A DNA stretch of 64,000 nucleotides from Cohnella sp. GbtcB17 (GCF_019091135.1 NZ_JAGXJW010000045.1:1-64000), one strand, 5' to 3'. Positions 9,118 through 17,843 are shown, counted from the stretch's first letter. The notes: generated by a model from the letters alone, not told the origin. A program made the numbers and translations.

Positions 9118-10731
9118 TTATGATGGGCCGTACGCTTCCGTCCGGCCCTGCGTTTGCTCTCTGTATTCCGAGGGCAACTGCCCGGTATACTTGCTGAATA
9201 CCCGGGTGAAATACCTTCGCTCGGCGTATCCGACCATCTGACCGATCGCCGTAATGCTCTTATCGCTGATGGCGAGCATCGACTTGGCCATTTCCATCCG
9301 CTGCTTGGTCACGTATTCGACGAACGTCTCGCCGAAGTGCTGCTTGAACAAAAGACTGAAGTAGCTTCCGCTGATTCCCAAATAATCGGCCATCGCATCG
9401 ATACTAAGATCCGAGGACAGGTTCCGTTCGATATAATCGCGCGCGGACAGCATCAGAACGTCGCTCGTCTTCTTTTTCATCACATTGTCGATCGAACGGT
9501 CCACTAACCGGTTAATGACGGTCAACGTCTCGCGAATGCCCGGGTTGCGGTCTAGCTGCTTCCAGAACTCCGTCTCGTCCTCCCCCTGGATGACGTCCAT
9601 CGAACGCATCTCCCGCAGCAGATGGAGGCAAAGATAGTGAAGGATCGGCTGCACGCGCTCATACGAATCGTCCGGCAACTGGCGGAAGCTATCGTTCAGC
9701 TCTCGCAGCGCGCCCTCCGTCTTCCGTCGGTCGCAGCGTTTGAGCCCCGTGACCATTTCCTCGATCCGATCCCACAATCGCTGCGAATGCTCCGATTGCT
9801 CCTTCGTACGCTCCGGCACGATAACCGCATCGTCCCTCCCGACATTCAAGCTGAGCGATCGCTGCAGATTTTTGTATGCCCGCGCCAGCTTTTCCAGCGA
9901 TACGGGCGCCGGATGGAGCGCTACGCGCATCTGGATCTTGAGGTACCGAGCCACGGCTTCCCTCAGCTGTCGGCCCCATTCCTCGCACTGCGCTCTGTCA
10001 AACGTATCGGCAGGCATGCGTTCGATCAGCACGCACCACTCCCCGTTTCGAACCTGCAATGCAGTGTAAGGGATTTGTTGCGACGACAAATACTCCTGAA
10101 GGACGTTATGGACCGCAAAATTCCATAGCTTTCGCTCCTTATCGTCCCAATTCCGCTCCTTCTGCGAATAATCCGCCACGTCTGCGAGCAGCATCGCGAA
10201 CGACAGATCTCCGCCGGACAGCTCATGCTGCTTCAGAAAAGGCTTCGCCGCGCCGCCCCCCACCTCCAGCAGCACGTCATAGAGCACCTTTTCGTAAGCC
10301 AGATGAAACACCTGATGCCATTCCCGCTGAATATTTTGCTGCTCCGCCTTGCGCTCCCGAATGCCCTCCGCGAGCCTGCCGATCGTTTGCCCCAATTCGT
10401 CGTAGTCCAGCGGCTTTAAAATATAGTCTTTGACCTCGTATCGGATGACGGAGCGGACATAACTAAAGTCCTGATAGCCGGTCATCATGATGACCTCGGC
10501 GTCCGAGCCCATCTCCCGCAGCTCCTCCAAAAACTGAATGCCGTCCATCACCGGCATCCGGATATCGCACAGAATCAGCTCCGGTGCATGTTCGCGCGCG
10601 AGTGCCAGCGCCGCCTCGCCGTTTTTCGCCGTGCCCGCGACGTCGACGCCAAGCTCCTCCCAAGGAATAACGGCCTGAAGGTTTTTCAAAATGTTGATCT
10701 CGTCATCCACCAACAGCGCTTTTAATCTCAC
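9118..10731 (-). CDS. Two-component response regulator, YesN type (REC plus AraC HTH)
   Basis: A 537-residue regulator with an N-terminal receiver domain (LLVDDEINIL; phosphorylated Asp in LILCDIRMPVMDG, about D56), a central linker of about 300 residues, and a C-terminal AraC double helix-turn-helix ending TRVFSKYTGQLPSEYRE. The GTG at 10731 is preferred because AGGAGGCGGC sits just upstream; the frame extends further 5' but only inside the kinase gene. It overlaps the kinase gene by 29 bases, so the pair is coupled. This architecture usually activates sugar transport or glycan genes; nagZ directly downstream is a likely target. Confidence 0.93.
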   Translation of the reverse strand: MRLKALLVDDEINILKNLQAVIPWEELGVDVAGTAKNGEAALALAREHAPELILCDIRMPVMDGIQFLEELREMGSDAEVIMMTGYQDFSYVRSVIRYEVKDYILKPLDYDELGQTIGRLAEGIRERKAEQQNIQREWHQVFHLAYEKVLYDVLLEVGGGAAKPFLKQHELSGGDLSFAMLLADVADYSQKERNWDDKERKLWNFAVHNVLQEYLSSQQIPYTALQVRNGEWCVLIERMPADTFDRAQCEEWGRQLREAVARYLKIQMRVALHPAPVSLEKLARAYKNLQRSLSLNVGRDDAVIVPERTKEQSEHSQRLWDRIEEMVTGLKRCDRRKTEGALRELNDSFRQLPDDSYERVQPILHYLCLHLLREMRSMDVIQGEDETEFWKQLDRNPGIRETLTVINRLVDRSIDNVMKKKTSDVLMLSARDYIERNLSSDLSIDAMADYLGISGSYFSLLFKQHFGETFVEYVTKQRMEMAKSMLAISDKSITAIGQMVGYAERRYFTRVFSKYTGQLPSEYREQTQGRTEAYGPS

Positions 10732-12586
10732 GTTCGCCGCCTCCTGACTCGCATGGTATGACGCATTTGATAATCGTGCCCTGTCCCGGTCCGCTGCACA
10801 GCAACAAGCCGTAGTTGGCACCGTAATGAATGCGCAGCCGGTCGGCGACATTGCCTACGCCCATTCCGCGCCGCTCTCCCGTCTCAGGCGATTCGCCGTA
10901 CAGCTGTTCGAGCGTCGTCACGCCGCTGGAAGCAAACAAGGCCAGCCGCTCTTCGGAAATGCCGATACCGTTATCTTCGACGTAAAATACGATTTTCTCG
11001 TTTTCCAAAGCCGCCGATACGCGAATTTTGCCCAAATAATCGATGCCTTCGAACCCGTGCTGAATGCTGTTCTCTACGAGCGGTTGGAGCGTAAGCTTCA
11101 ATATCGAATGCGACATCAGTTCGGGCGGGACCTCGATCGAATACTCGAACAGCTCTTCAAAACGAAATTTTTGAATCTCCAGATAGCTGCGCAAATGCTC
11201 CAGCTCCTGCTCGATCGAGATTTCTTCCTTCTGCGTGATGCTGATGCGGAAAATGTTGCCGAGTCGCTGCACCATTTTGCTAACTTTCCGTCCCTCGTTC
11301 TGTATCGCCAATATGTTGATCGACTCCAGCGCGTTAAACAAGAAATGCGGCTTGATCTGCGCCTGGAGAAGCATCATCTCCGCCCTCCGCTTGCGCCGCT
11401 GCTCCGTCGTCACGTCGCTTAGAAGCTCAGATACCCGCTCGACGAGGCTGTTGAAGCCCTTGGCGAGGATAACCGTCTCATCGTTGCCCGTCACGGGCAC
11501 CCGCGTCGTCAGATCGCCCCGCTCGACCTTTCGCATCGCGCCCACGACGCTCACGATAAAGCTGATCGTCCGGCGGACGAACATCAGGTTAAATACGAGC
11601 GCGCAGGCCAGACAGCCGATCGTGATCATGACGACAAACCGGAGTATCGAAGCGAGATCCCCCGACAAATACCCCCAGTCCGTCACGGTAACTAGCGTCC
11701 AATCCCCCGTCCCGAGACGTTTGATGTCTCCCAGGTTGTGAACGGACACGAGGCTTTTCTCGCCGTCGAACTTCATCTTGCGCGTCTGGAAGTTCCGCGC
11801 CAAGTCCAGCTTGCCTTCCGGATCGGTCTCGGCGAACGACCGTCCTTCCGTCTTCCCCGCGCTGTCGTATACGACGACGCCTCCTCGGCCTACGATCAGG
11901 TAACGGCGGTCGCCATCTCCTTCCGTATTGTAAAAATTAAACGTCCGCGCCAACTCGGTCATTCCGAAGCGCATGACGAGCACGCCTTTCGGCTGAAGCG
12001 TATCGATATCGAGCAGGACGCGAATTTGCGTAAACAGGTTGTTGGCACCCGTCAGCCTCGCATCCTCGTTCGGACCGATCCAGACCGGAGCGCCGTTTTT
12101 TTTCAGCACTTCTGGATAGATCGGGTTGCTCTCAAGCACGTCCCGCGGGATCGGCTCGTCGACGACGAACCTGAGATTCACGACTTTGCCGTCGAGATGA
12201 TACAGCGTGACCGACTTAATCCCCGGATAAGTAAGAAGAACCCTGCCAGTCAGCTTCTGTTTCTCGAGCAGCTCCTCGTAATCTCCGCTTTCGGTTTCCT
12301 TTGATTGATCCGGTTTGCCCCCCGTGCTCTGCACGCCCGCGCCCAGCGCCTGCTCCACGCTCTCCACGCTGTCCTCCGTCGTCACCCAAAAGTCCGAAAA
12401 ATAATTGGCTTCCTTGATCATGTTGTTCAGATTGCGGCCGATCGCGTTCATCGACAGTTCCATTTGATCCGAGTACTTCTGCTCCGTAATATGCTGGAAA
12501 GCCAAATAAGAGATCGTCCCAAGCACGACGAGCGGCATAATTATAAAGAAAAAAAAGGCGGTAAAAACGCGTTTGCCCAGACTCAT
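10703..12586 (-). CDS. Sensor histidine kinase, YesM type
   Basis: A 627-residue membrane sensor with a helix at residues about 9-31, a large extracytoplasmic dCache-like sensing region, a second membrane helix near residue 315-340, a HAMP linker (RRTISFIVSVVGAMRKVERGDLTTRV), then the His_kinase block QIKPHFLFNALESINILA carrying the phosphorylated His. The C-terminal ATPase has N and G boxes (LQPLVENSIQHGF, VEDNGIGI, GMGVGNVADRL). It partners the YesN-type regulator encoded immediately downstream. The ligand is probably an extracellular carbohydrate or wall fragment, by family analogy. Confidence 0.93.
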   Translation of the reverse strand: MSLGKRVFTAFFFFIIMPLVVLGTISYLAFQHITEQKYSDQMELSMNAIGRNLNNMIKEANYFSDFWVTTEDSVESVEQALGAGVQSTGGKPDQSKETESGDYEELLEKQKLTGRVLLTYPGIKSVTLYHLDGKVVNLRFVVDEPIPRDVLESNPIYPEVLKKNGAPVWIGPNEDARLTGANNLFTQIRVLLDIDTLQPKGVLVMRFGMTELARTFNFYNTEGDGDRRYLIVGRGGVVVYDSAGKTEGRSFAETDPEGKLDLARNFQTRKMKFDGEKSLVSVHNLGDIKRLGTGDWTLVTVTDWGYLSGDLASILRFVVMITIGCLACALVFNLMFVRRTISFIVSVVGAMRKVERGDLTTRVPVTGNDETVILAKGFNSLVERVSELLSDVTTEQRRKRRAEMMLLQAQIKPHFLFNALESINILAIQNEGRKVSKMVQRLGNIFRISITQKEEISIEQELEHLRSYLEIQKFRFEELFEYSIEVPPELMSHSILKLTLQPLVENSIQHGFEGIDYLGKIRVSAALENEKIVFYVEDNGIGISEERLALFASSGVTTLEQLYGESPETGERRGMGVGNVADRLRIHYGANYGLLLCSGPGQGTIIKCVIPCESGGGEREIKSAVGG

Positions 12587-12649
12587 CGGCCCCAGCCTTC
12601 CTCTATCCCGTTTTGCGCGGGTGATGGGATCTTCTAACTTCCTGGAGTC

Positions 12650-12658
12650 ATTATAGCA
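12650..12658 (-). promoter_or_regulatory. Extended -10 element upstream of the yesM-like kinase
   Basis: On the minus strand TGCTATAAT (TGN plus perfect TATAAT) lies 64 bases before the kinase start; a second TATAAT lies about 32 bases further upstream (12682-12687). The rest of the 12587-12954 gap holds the left end of the transposon-like element and its promoter; nothing else is seen. Confidence 0.4.
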
Positions 12659-12797
12659 GGATAAAAGCGGGCCGTAGTCACATTATAGGGCGCCGGGGCT
12701 GCGGGCATAAGCAGGCATTCATACGGTCGGGGGATAAAATCGTCTACAAGCAGCACCGAGGCCACGCGCCGAGGTTATATACCACTTTTTTTGTTTT

Positions 12798-12825
12798 CAT
12801 ACCATTATCCCCGTCGCTCAGAAAA
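12798..12825 (+). repeat. Left terminal inverted repeat
   Basis: Begins CATACCATTATCCCCGT and ends CTCAGAAAA. It pairs with 14200-14227, with three mismatches. Confidence 0.8.
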
Positions 12826-12889
12826 GGCGCGTTCATTCATTCAATTGTGTCGAACAATTTAATTTTAACAGGAAATTGGAATTTTCCAT

Positions 12890-12918
12890 TTGATTAGAGA
12901 ACATATGTTTGGTATAAT
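12890..12918 (+). promoter_or_regulatory. Promoter of the transposase gene
   Basis: TTGATT, 17 bases, then TATAAT with a TGG extension. It lies in an AT-rich 100-base leader unlike the GC-rich surroundings, 37 bases before the start codon. Just upstream is a short inverted repeat (AATTGT, five bases, ACAATT, 12843-12859) that could be an operator. Confidence 0.65.
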
Positions 12919-12954
12919 CGATTTGAAATATTTTCTAGAAGGGGCGTTTGTGCC

Positions 12955-13884
12955 ATGGTGGAACCCCCGATGACGAACGACGAGTTTCTTGCTGCATTCG
13001 GCACGGAGCAAGCCTGCATTTCCGCCTTGTTCGACGCTCGCTGGCCGGTGGGATTCCGCTGTTCGGCATGCGGCAGTGCCCGATATTATGAAATAACGAC
13101 GCGACGCCTCCCATTGTACGAATGCGCTTCCTGCCGTCTGCAGACGTCGCTGATCGTAGGCACGGTCCTGGAAGGTAGTCGTACGTCCTTGACGCGGTGG
13201 TTTTATGCCATGTATTTGTTGTCCCGAGAAAATGGCATTAGCGCTGTTCGGCTCGGCGAATTGATTCAAGTCACTTACAAAACCGCCTGGCTAATGGCCC
13301 ATAAGATCAGGAGCGCCATGACCGAAGCCGACGCCTTCGTGCTGTTAACCGGCGATGTCAGAATCGACCGCTGCTTTTACGGCGACCCCACCTTCGACGA
13401 CGCCCTGCAGCCTTTGCTGATCGGCGCTTCATTTAATGAGGAAGCCGAGCCTGTTGTGATCAAGATCAAACAACCGGATCCCGATCATATTTATGAAAAT
13501 AAACGATTTATCAAACCGGAAGGCGTTCAAGCCTTCCACGAGGAACAAACCGACTGCTCGTCCATGCCTGACATTTCCCGTTATTGCAAAAATAACCCTG
13601 CGCTCGTCATGGTCGTTAAGCAATTGAAAGCTTGGCTCAACCTGACCTTCAACGGCATCGGCGCCAAGCATTTGCAACGATATTTGAACGAATTTACATA
13701 CCGTCTGAATTGCAAGATTCGCGGCGGCTCGGCCTTCCAGGAGACGGTCGGCTGGTGCGCCAGCTCGCCTGTCATTACCTATCCGCAGCTCACCGCGTTC
13801 AAACGGACACTTCAGGTGCCGTGGTTGTATTTCGGAAGTAAATCCCGTTGGAGAGGCTCACATATTTCTCGATGGGGAGCCTGA
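12955..13884 (+). CDS. IS1595/ISXO2-like transposase, catalytically divergent
   Basis: A 309-residue protein with an N-terminal IS1595 zinc ribbon (Cys36, Cys39, Cys57, Cys60), a helix-turn-helix block (GISAVRLGELIQVTYKTAWLMAHKIR) and the ISXO2 C-terminal motif AKHLQRYLNEFTYRLN. Active relatives have VDETYIGG, then a TDGW Asp and an N-T-I-E segment. Here the first reads RIDRCFYGDP (Asp138 kept, Glu lost), the TDGW Asp is not recognisable, and the last becomes KNNPALVMVVKQLKAW. The family is clear, but strand-transfer activity is doubtful. AAGGGG lies 10 bases before the ATG. The last 20 residues run into the repeat region and may not be ancestral. Confidence 0.85.
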   Translation: MVEPPMTNDEFLAAFGTEQACISALFDARWPVGFRCSACGSARYYEITTRRLPLYECASCRLQTSLIVGTVLEGSRTSLTRWFYAMYLLSRENGISAVRLGELIQVTYKTAWLMAHKIRSAMTEADAFVLLTGDVRIDRCFYGDPTFDDALQPLLIGASFNEEAEPVVIKIKQPDPDHIYENKRFIKPEGVQAFHEEQTDCSSMPDISRYCKNNPALVMVVKQLKAWLNLTFNGIGAKHLQRYLNEFTYRLNCKIRGGSAFQETVGWCASSPVITYPQLTAFKRTLQVPWLYFGSKSRWRGSHISRWGA

Positions 13885-13946
13885 GCAGTTCCGGTTCATC
13901 GCTTTTCGAGAGGTTTTATAGTGGTTTGCTACTTGGGGGTTACCAG

Positions 13947-14206
13947 AGTCGCCTTAAAACAGGCGTCTCATTCGCAATTTCCTGCATCGACTTAAGGAGG
14001 CACCCTCTCGCTTTTCGGGTTCCTAAGTCGCCTTTAAAGTGGTTTCCGCTCTGGATTTACTGAATTGGCTTTAAAAAGGTTCACCAAACGGGATTCTTTG
14101 ATCGACTTTAGAGAGGCCCCCGTTCGAGATTTCTGAATTGACTCCAGAGGTTCCCTGCTTTGGGCTTGCTAAGTCGACTAAAGAGGCCCCCACTCGGATT
14201 TTTCTG
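13947..14206 (+). repeat. Degenerate tandem array, seven units of 39 to 35 bp
   Basis: Seven consecutive units begin at 13947, 13986, 14026, 14064, 14101, 14137 and 14172, with lengths 39, 40, 38, 37, 36, 35 and 35. Each starts with a variant of AGTCGACTTTAAAGAGG and ends with a variant of CGGGATTTTCTGA. The last unit runs directly into the right terminal repeat, whose inner part TTTTCTGAGTCAC is itself the unit junction. Weaker copies may extend left to about 13848. Subterminal transposase-binding sites are one explanation. The whole 13885-14326 gap otherwise holds only the right end and the hemY terminator. Confidence 0.75.
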
Positions 14207-14227
14207 AGTCACGGGGATAATGGCATG
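14200..14227 (-). repeat. Right terminal inverted repeat
   Basis: Reads TTTTCTGAGTCAC then GGGGATAATGGCATG on the plus strand, complementary to 12798-12825. Confidence 0.8.
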
Positions 14228-14270
14228 CTGGAGAAAAAAGCGAATCTCCCTCGCGAATATGGGTTTTATT

Positions 14271-14313
14271 AGAAAAATAAATCGCCGCTTCGCCAGCAAA
14301 CGGCGGAACGGCG
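14271..14313 (-). terminator. Terminator after hemY
   Basis: A 12-bp stem with one mismatch and one G-U pair (14283-14294 with 14302-14313, loop AGCAAAC) is followed on the minus strand by ATTTATTTTTC. It ends the hemEHY transcript just outside the transposon-like element. Confidence 0.75.
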
Positions 14314-14326
14314 GTGGTTCGTTTCT

Positions 14327-15826
14327 CTATAGCCCGAGCATTTGGAGCGCAGCGGTACGGCCCATCTCAACGCAATCGGGCAGGCCAACCGCATCGAATG
14401 GAGTCCCGGTCGCGTAGACGCCGGGCAACGACGATTCGATGCGCGCCCGGAGTGCTGCGATAGCTTCGGTATGACCGACCGGGTATTGGGGCATCGAACG
14501 GCGAAGCCTCGTGATCTCTACGAACTCGGGAACTGCGGTTAATCCCATCAGCTCTCTCAAATCGCGTCGAACGGCTTCGGCGAGGCGATCGTCTGGAAGT
14601 TCGACGCCGGATTCGTCGCCAGCGCGGCCTATGTAGCAGCGGATCAGCCGCTTCCCTTCAGGCGCCGTATGCCGCCACTTGGCGGATGTCCACGTACTGG
14701 CCGTGATCGTCCGTCCTTCGGAATGGGGAACCAAAAATCCGGATCCATCCAGTCTATGCCCGAATGACTTGGCGTCGAAGCCGAGCACGACGTTCGCCAC
14801 GGATACGTAATCGAGCTGCGCCAATGGGGAAACATCAACGTGCGGACTGAGCAGTCCCGACGCCGCGAATGCCGGCAAGGCGATCAGCACGCGATCCGCT
14901 TCGAAGGCTGAGCCGTCTTCTAATTGCAGCGTGTATACCGGGCCTTCATTCACGGATCGCTGCGTCGCATCATGCGTGTCAGCGTTCGAGACGCGTTCGA
15001 GCGAGCGGACGCCGACGCCGGTCCGAACGTCGCAGCGATAAGCCTGGAGCCTCGTTTGGAGAGCCTCGATCAAAGTGCTTAATCCGTCGCGGAAGGTCAG
15101 GAATGCCGTTGGCGGAATCGGATAGCCGCCGACCGCCTCGGATCTTGCGGCCGCTGCCTTCGCGCCGGTGGTGGGGGCTTTGCGCTTCGCATCGATCATG
15201 CCTCGAATGACGCTGCCGTACTTGCGCTCCATTTCCGCAAATTGAGGAAACGTCGCCCGAAGGCCTAACTTATACAGGTCCCCGGCGTGTATGCCCGCGA
15301 GAAGCGGTTCGGCAATCGCCTCGACCATCTCTCGTCCGAGCCTGCGTTCGAGAAAGTCGCCGACGGACTCGTCGTCGTCCGACATTTTTGGCGGCAATCG
15401 CAGCTCGTCGAGCGCCCGCAGCTTGCCGTGCGGCGAGATCAATGAATTTTGCGCGAAAGCGCCGAGGTCGTTCGGGATGCCCAGATTTAGACCTTTGGGC
15501 ATTGGAGCAAGCTTGCCGCCATGGGCAAGGTACGTTTTAACGGCGGCCGGATTCGTGCCGACGATTTCGCCAAGTAGACCTAGATCTCTGGCCAGGTGAA
15601 GCATCGGAAGCTTGCGCCCCAAAAACGAATCCGGTCCGCGTTCGATAACAAAACCGTCGCGACGAAGCGTGTTGACTTTACCGCCAAGCCTGTCCGAGGA
15701 TTCGAATACGGTGACGCTCGCACGGATTCCCGCTTCGTCGGCCAAGCGGCATGCGTAAAACGCCGCGCTCAACCCGGTCAGTCCGCCGCCGACGACCGCG
15801 ATTCGCAGCGAACGTTCCCCGCTCAT
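14327..15826 (-). CDS. hemY: Coproporphyrinogen III / protoporphyrinogen oxidase
   Basis: A 499-residue FAD-dependent oxidase. The dinucleotide-binding motif VVGGGLTGLSAAFYA is at residues 11-25, the flavin-contacting ERGPDSFLGRKLPM follows, and the C-terminus has YATGTPFDAVGLPDCVEMGRTAA. In Firmicutes this enzyme (also called CgoX) oxidises coproporphyrinogen III to coproporphyrin III before iron insertion. It is the last gene of hemE-hemH-hemY and overlaps hemH by 4 bases. The final decarboxylase HemQ/ChdC, needed by the pathway, is not in this window. Confidence 0.93.
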   Translation of the reverse strand: MSGERSLRIAVVGGGLTGLSAAFYACRLADEAGIRASVTVFESSDRLGGKVNTLRRDGFVIERGPDSFLGRKLPMLHLARDLGLLGEIVGTNPAAVKTYLAHGGKLAPMPKGLNLGIPNDLGAFAQNSLISPHGKLRALDELRLPPKMSDDDESVGDFLERRLGREMVEAIAEPLLAGIHAGDLYKLGLRATFPQFAEMERKYGSVIRGMIDAKRKAPTTGAKAAAARSEAVGGYPIPPTAFLTFRDGLSTLIEALQTRLQAYRCDVRTGVGVRSLERVSNADTHDATQRSVNEGPVYTLQLEDGSAFEADRVLIALPAFAASGLLSPHVDVSPLAQLDYVSVANVVLGFDAKSFGHRLDGSGFLVPHSEGRTITASTWTSAKWRHTAPEGKRLIRCYIGRAGDESGVELPDDRLAEAVRRDLRELMGLTAVPEFVEITRLRRSMPQYPVGHTEAIAALRARIESSLPGVYATGTPFDAVGLPDCVEMGRTAALQMLGL

Positions 15827-16797
15827 GCCCGGTTCGCTCCGGTGGCGCCAGCCGTCTCGTCGAACCGGCCTGCCTCCCCGATTACCGAATCCGCGAGCGC
15901 CTGCATGTATTTGGGATCGTCGTTGAGCATCTCAATGCGCTCCAAGGAAATGCCAAGCTCCGACGCATGGCGTTTGGCCTCGATGTCGATATCGTACAAA
16001 ACTTCCAGATGATCGGATACGAATCCAACAGGCGTCACGAGCACGAACTTGACGGTTTCCTTGGCAAGCCCGTTCAGCGTCTCCAGAATGTCCGGTCCGA
16101 GCCACGGCTGGCCGGTTTGTCCGGCGCTCTGCCAGGTAAACTGCCAACGCGAGATGCCGGCGGCTTCGGCGACAGCCTTTGACGTTTCGAGCAACTGATC
16201 CTGATACGGGTCGTTCATTTCCAAGATCCGTGCGGGCAAGCTATGCGCGCTGAACAATACCAGACCGTCGGCGGCGAACTCGCCTGCCTTGTCCAACCCG
16301 GCACGGACCCGGTCGGCCAACGCTTCGATGAGCACCGGATGAAGATGGTATTTCTCCACGCCGGCAAAAGCAATGCCGTGCTTGCCCGCCGCTTCCTGCG
16401 CCCGCTTCAAATATCCGCCGACGCTCATCGACGAGTATTGCGGCGTCAGGACGATGCCTACCGCTTGCTCGATGCCGTCGCGAGCCATCGCCTCGATGCC
16501 GTCCTCGATAAACGGAGATGCATGCTTCAATCCCTGATAGCATACGTAACGTCCTTGGCCCGCCAGTTCGTCTAAACGGCGCTGAAGCGCCTGCACCTGC
16601 CGATTCGTGTTTTCCCGCAGCGGAAATACGCCGCCGACGATCGCGCGATACCTGGACGTCAAGTCCGCAAGCTGCTCCTCGGTCGGCGGATGCCCCCGTC
16701 TGATATGCGTATAATAAGCCTCGACGCCCTCCAAACTTTCGGGCGTGCCGTATGACATGACGAGGACGCCGATCGGCGCCCGGTCGGAAACGCTCAT
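15823..16797 (-). CDS. hemH: Ferrochelatase (coproporphyrin ferrochelatase)
   Basis: A 324-residue cytosolic enzyme with VLVMSYGTPESLEGVEAYY near the N-terminus, the active-site region LFSAHSLPARI (catalytic His), and PVGFVSDHLEVLYDIDIEA with acidic metal-path residues. It inserts Fe(II) into coproporphyrin III in the Gram-positive haem pathway. It overlaps both neighbours by 4 bases, so the three haem genes are translationally coupled. Confidence 0.95.
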   Translation of the reverse strand: MSVSDRAPIGVLVMSYGTPESLEGVEAYYTHIRRGHPPTEEQLADLTSRYRAIVGGVFPLRENTNRQVQALQRRLDELAGQGRYVCYQGLKHASPFIEDGIEAMARDGIEQAVGIVLTPQYSSMSVGGYLKRAQEAAGKHGIAFAGVEKYHLHPVLIEALADRVRAGLDKAGEFAADGLVLFSAHSLPARILEMNDPYQDQLLETSKAVAEAAGISRWQFTWQSAGQTGQPWLGPDILETLNGLAKETVKFVLVTPVGFVSDHLEVLYDIDIEAKRHASELGISLERIEMLNDDPKYMQALADSVIGEAGRFDETAGATGANRA

Positions 16798-17843
16798 AGG
16801 GATACCTCCGATGCCAGCTTCTGGCCGGTATAATCGTGGACGTAGTCGGTCAGCGCTTTAAGCTTCTCAAGCGAAGCTTCCGGGAACAAGCCGTGACCCA
16901 AATTAAAGATGAAGCCCGGCTCCCGCATGCCTTCGTCCAAAATCTCGCGCGCTCTCGCATGGATGACCTCCTGCGGCGCGGTTAGCACGTACGGATCGAG
17001 ATTGCCTTGAACGGCGAACCGACCGCCGGTGCGCGCACGGCCTTCGGCGATCGATACGCGCCAATCGAGGCCGATGACGTCGGCCTGCAGGCTTTTCATA
17101 TAAGGAAGCAGCTCGCCGGAGCTCACGCCGGGAAAGTAGATCTTCGGAATGGCGATATCCGCAGTTTTTGCGAAGATGCTCTCGACGTGCGGCAGCACGA
17201 ATTCCGCAAAGTCGCGAGGCGCCAGGGCGCCTACCCAGCTGTCGAACAGCTGCACCGCTTGGGCGCCGGAGGCGGCGTGCGCGCGCAGGTAGGCGGCAGC
17301 CATATCGGCAAGCTTGCCCATCAGCTTGTGCCAAACGGCGGGTTCGCCGTACATCAAAGCCTTGGTCCTGATATAGGACTTGGAAGGCCGGCCCTCGACG
17401 ATGTAGCTGGCCAGCGTGAACGGCGCGCCGGCGAACGTAATCAACGGCACGTCAAGCTCCCGGTTCAAAATGCGAATCGTCTCCAGCACATGCCCAAGGT
17501 CCCGCTCGGCATCGATCGGCTTCAACCGGTCGACATCCGCCTCGGAGCGTACCGGATTGTCGATGACAGGTCCGATATCCTTGACGATATCGAAGTCGAT
17601 GCCGATCGAGGCGACAGGATTCATAATATCGGAGTATAAAATCGCGGCATCGACGCCGAGCTTGCGAACGGGCATCATCGTCACTTCCGCCGCAAGCTCC
17701 GGCTGCCTGCAAATTTCGAGCAAGCTGTATTTCTCTTTGATTTTCCGGTATTCGGGGTCGTATCTTCCGGCTTGCCGCATGTACCAGACGGGCACCCGAT
17801 CGACGGGCTCGCGCCTGCACGCCCGGAGGAAGCGGTCATTCAT
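16794..17843 (-). CDS. hemE: Uroporphyrinogen decarboxylase
   Basis: A 349-residue enzyme of the UroD family. The signature PVWYMRQAGRYDPEYRKIKEKYS near residue 18 holds the substrate-binding Arg residues, and a second block reads ILYSDIMNPVASIGIDFDI. It decarboxylates the four acetate side chains of uroporphyrinogen III to give coproporphyrinogen III. It is the first gene of the haem operon and is divergent from the MFS transporter gene. An AAAGGGGA site precedes the ATG. Confidence 0.95.
   Translation of the reverse strand: MNDRFLRACRREPVDRVPVWYMRQAGRYDPEYRKIKEKYSLLEICRQPELAAEVTMMPVRKLGVDAAILYSDIMNPVASIGIDFDIVKDIGPVIDNPVRSEADVDRLKPIDAERDLGHVLETIRILNRELDVPLITFAGAPFTLASYIVEGRPSKSYIRTKALMYGEPAVWHKLMGKLADMAAAYLRAHAASGAQAVQLFDSWVGALAPRDFAEFVLPHVESIFAKTADIAIPKIYFPGVSSGELLPYMKSLQADVIGLDWRVSIAEGRARTGGRFAVQGNLDPYVLTAPQEVIHARAREILDEGMREPGFIFNLGHGLFPEASLEKLKALTDYVHDYTGQKLASEVSL

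Larger units (their letters stand above)
12798..14227 (+). mobile_element. IS1595-like element with terminal inverted repeats and subterminal array
   Basis: A 1,430-bp unit bounded by 28-bp inverted repeats matching at 25 of 28 positions. The left end reads CAT-A-CCATTATCCCCGT, then CTCAGAAAA after two variable bases; the right end is its complement with CATG. Inside are a strong promoter, one transposase gene and a degenerate tandem repeat array. The four outer bases CATA/CATG may be a duplicated CATG target, making the true ends CCATTATCCC. A 297-bp element at 33047 has the same outer sequence. Known IS1595 members usually have ends starting GG and 8-bp duplications, so this is atypical. 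Confidence 0.75.

Noticed and set aside
13947-14206. CRISPR array
   Set aside because: Units are never identical, period drifts from 40 to 35 bases, there is no constant repeat of 24 bases or more, and no cas genes are near. It is tied to the terminal repeat of a transposon-like element instead.
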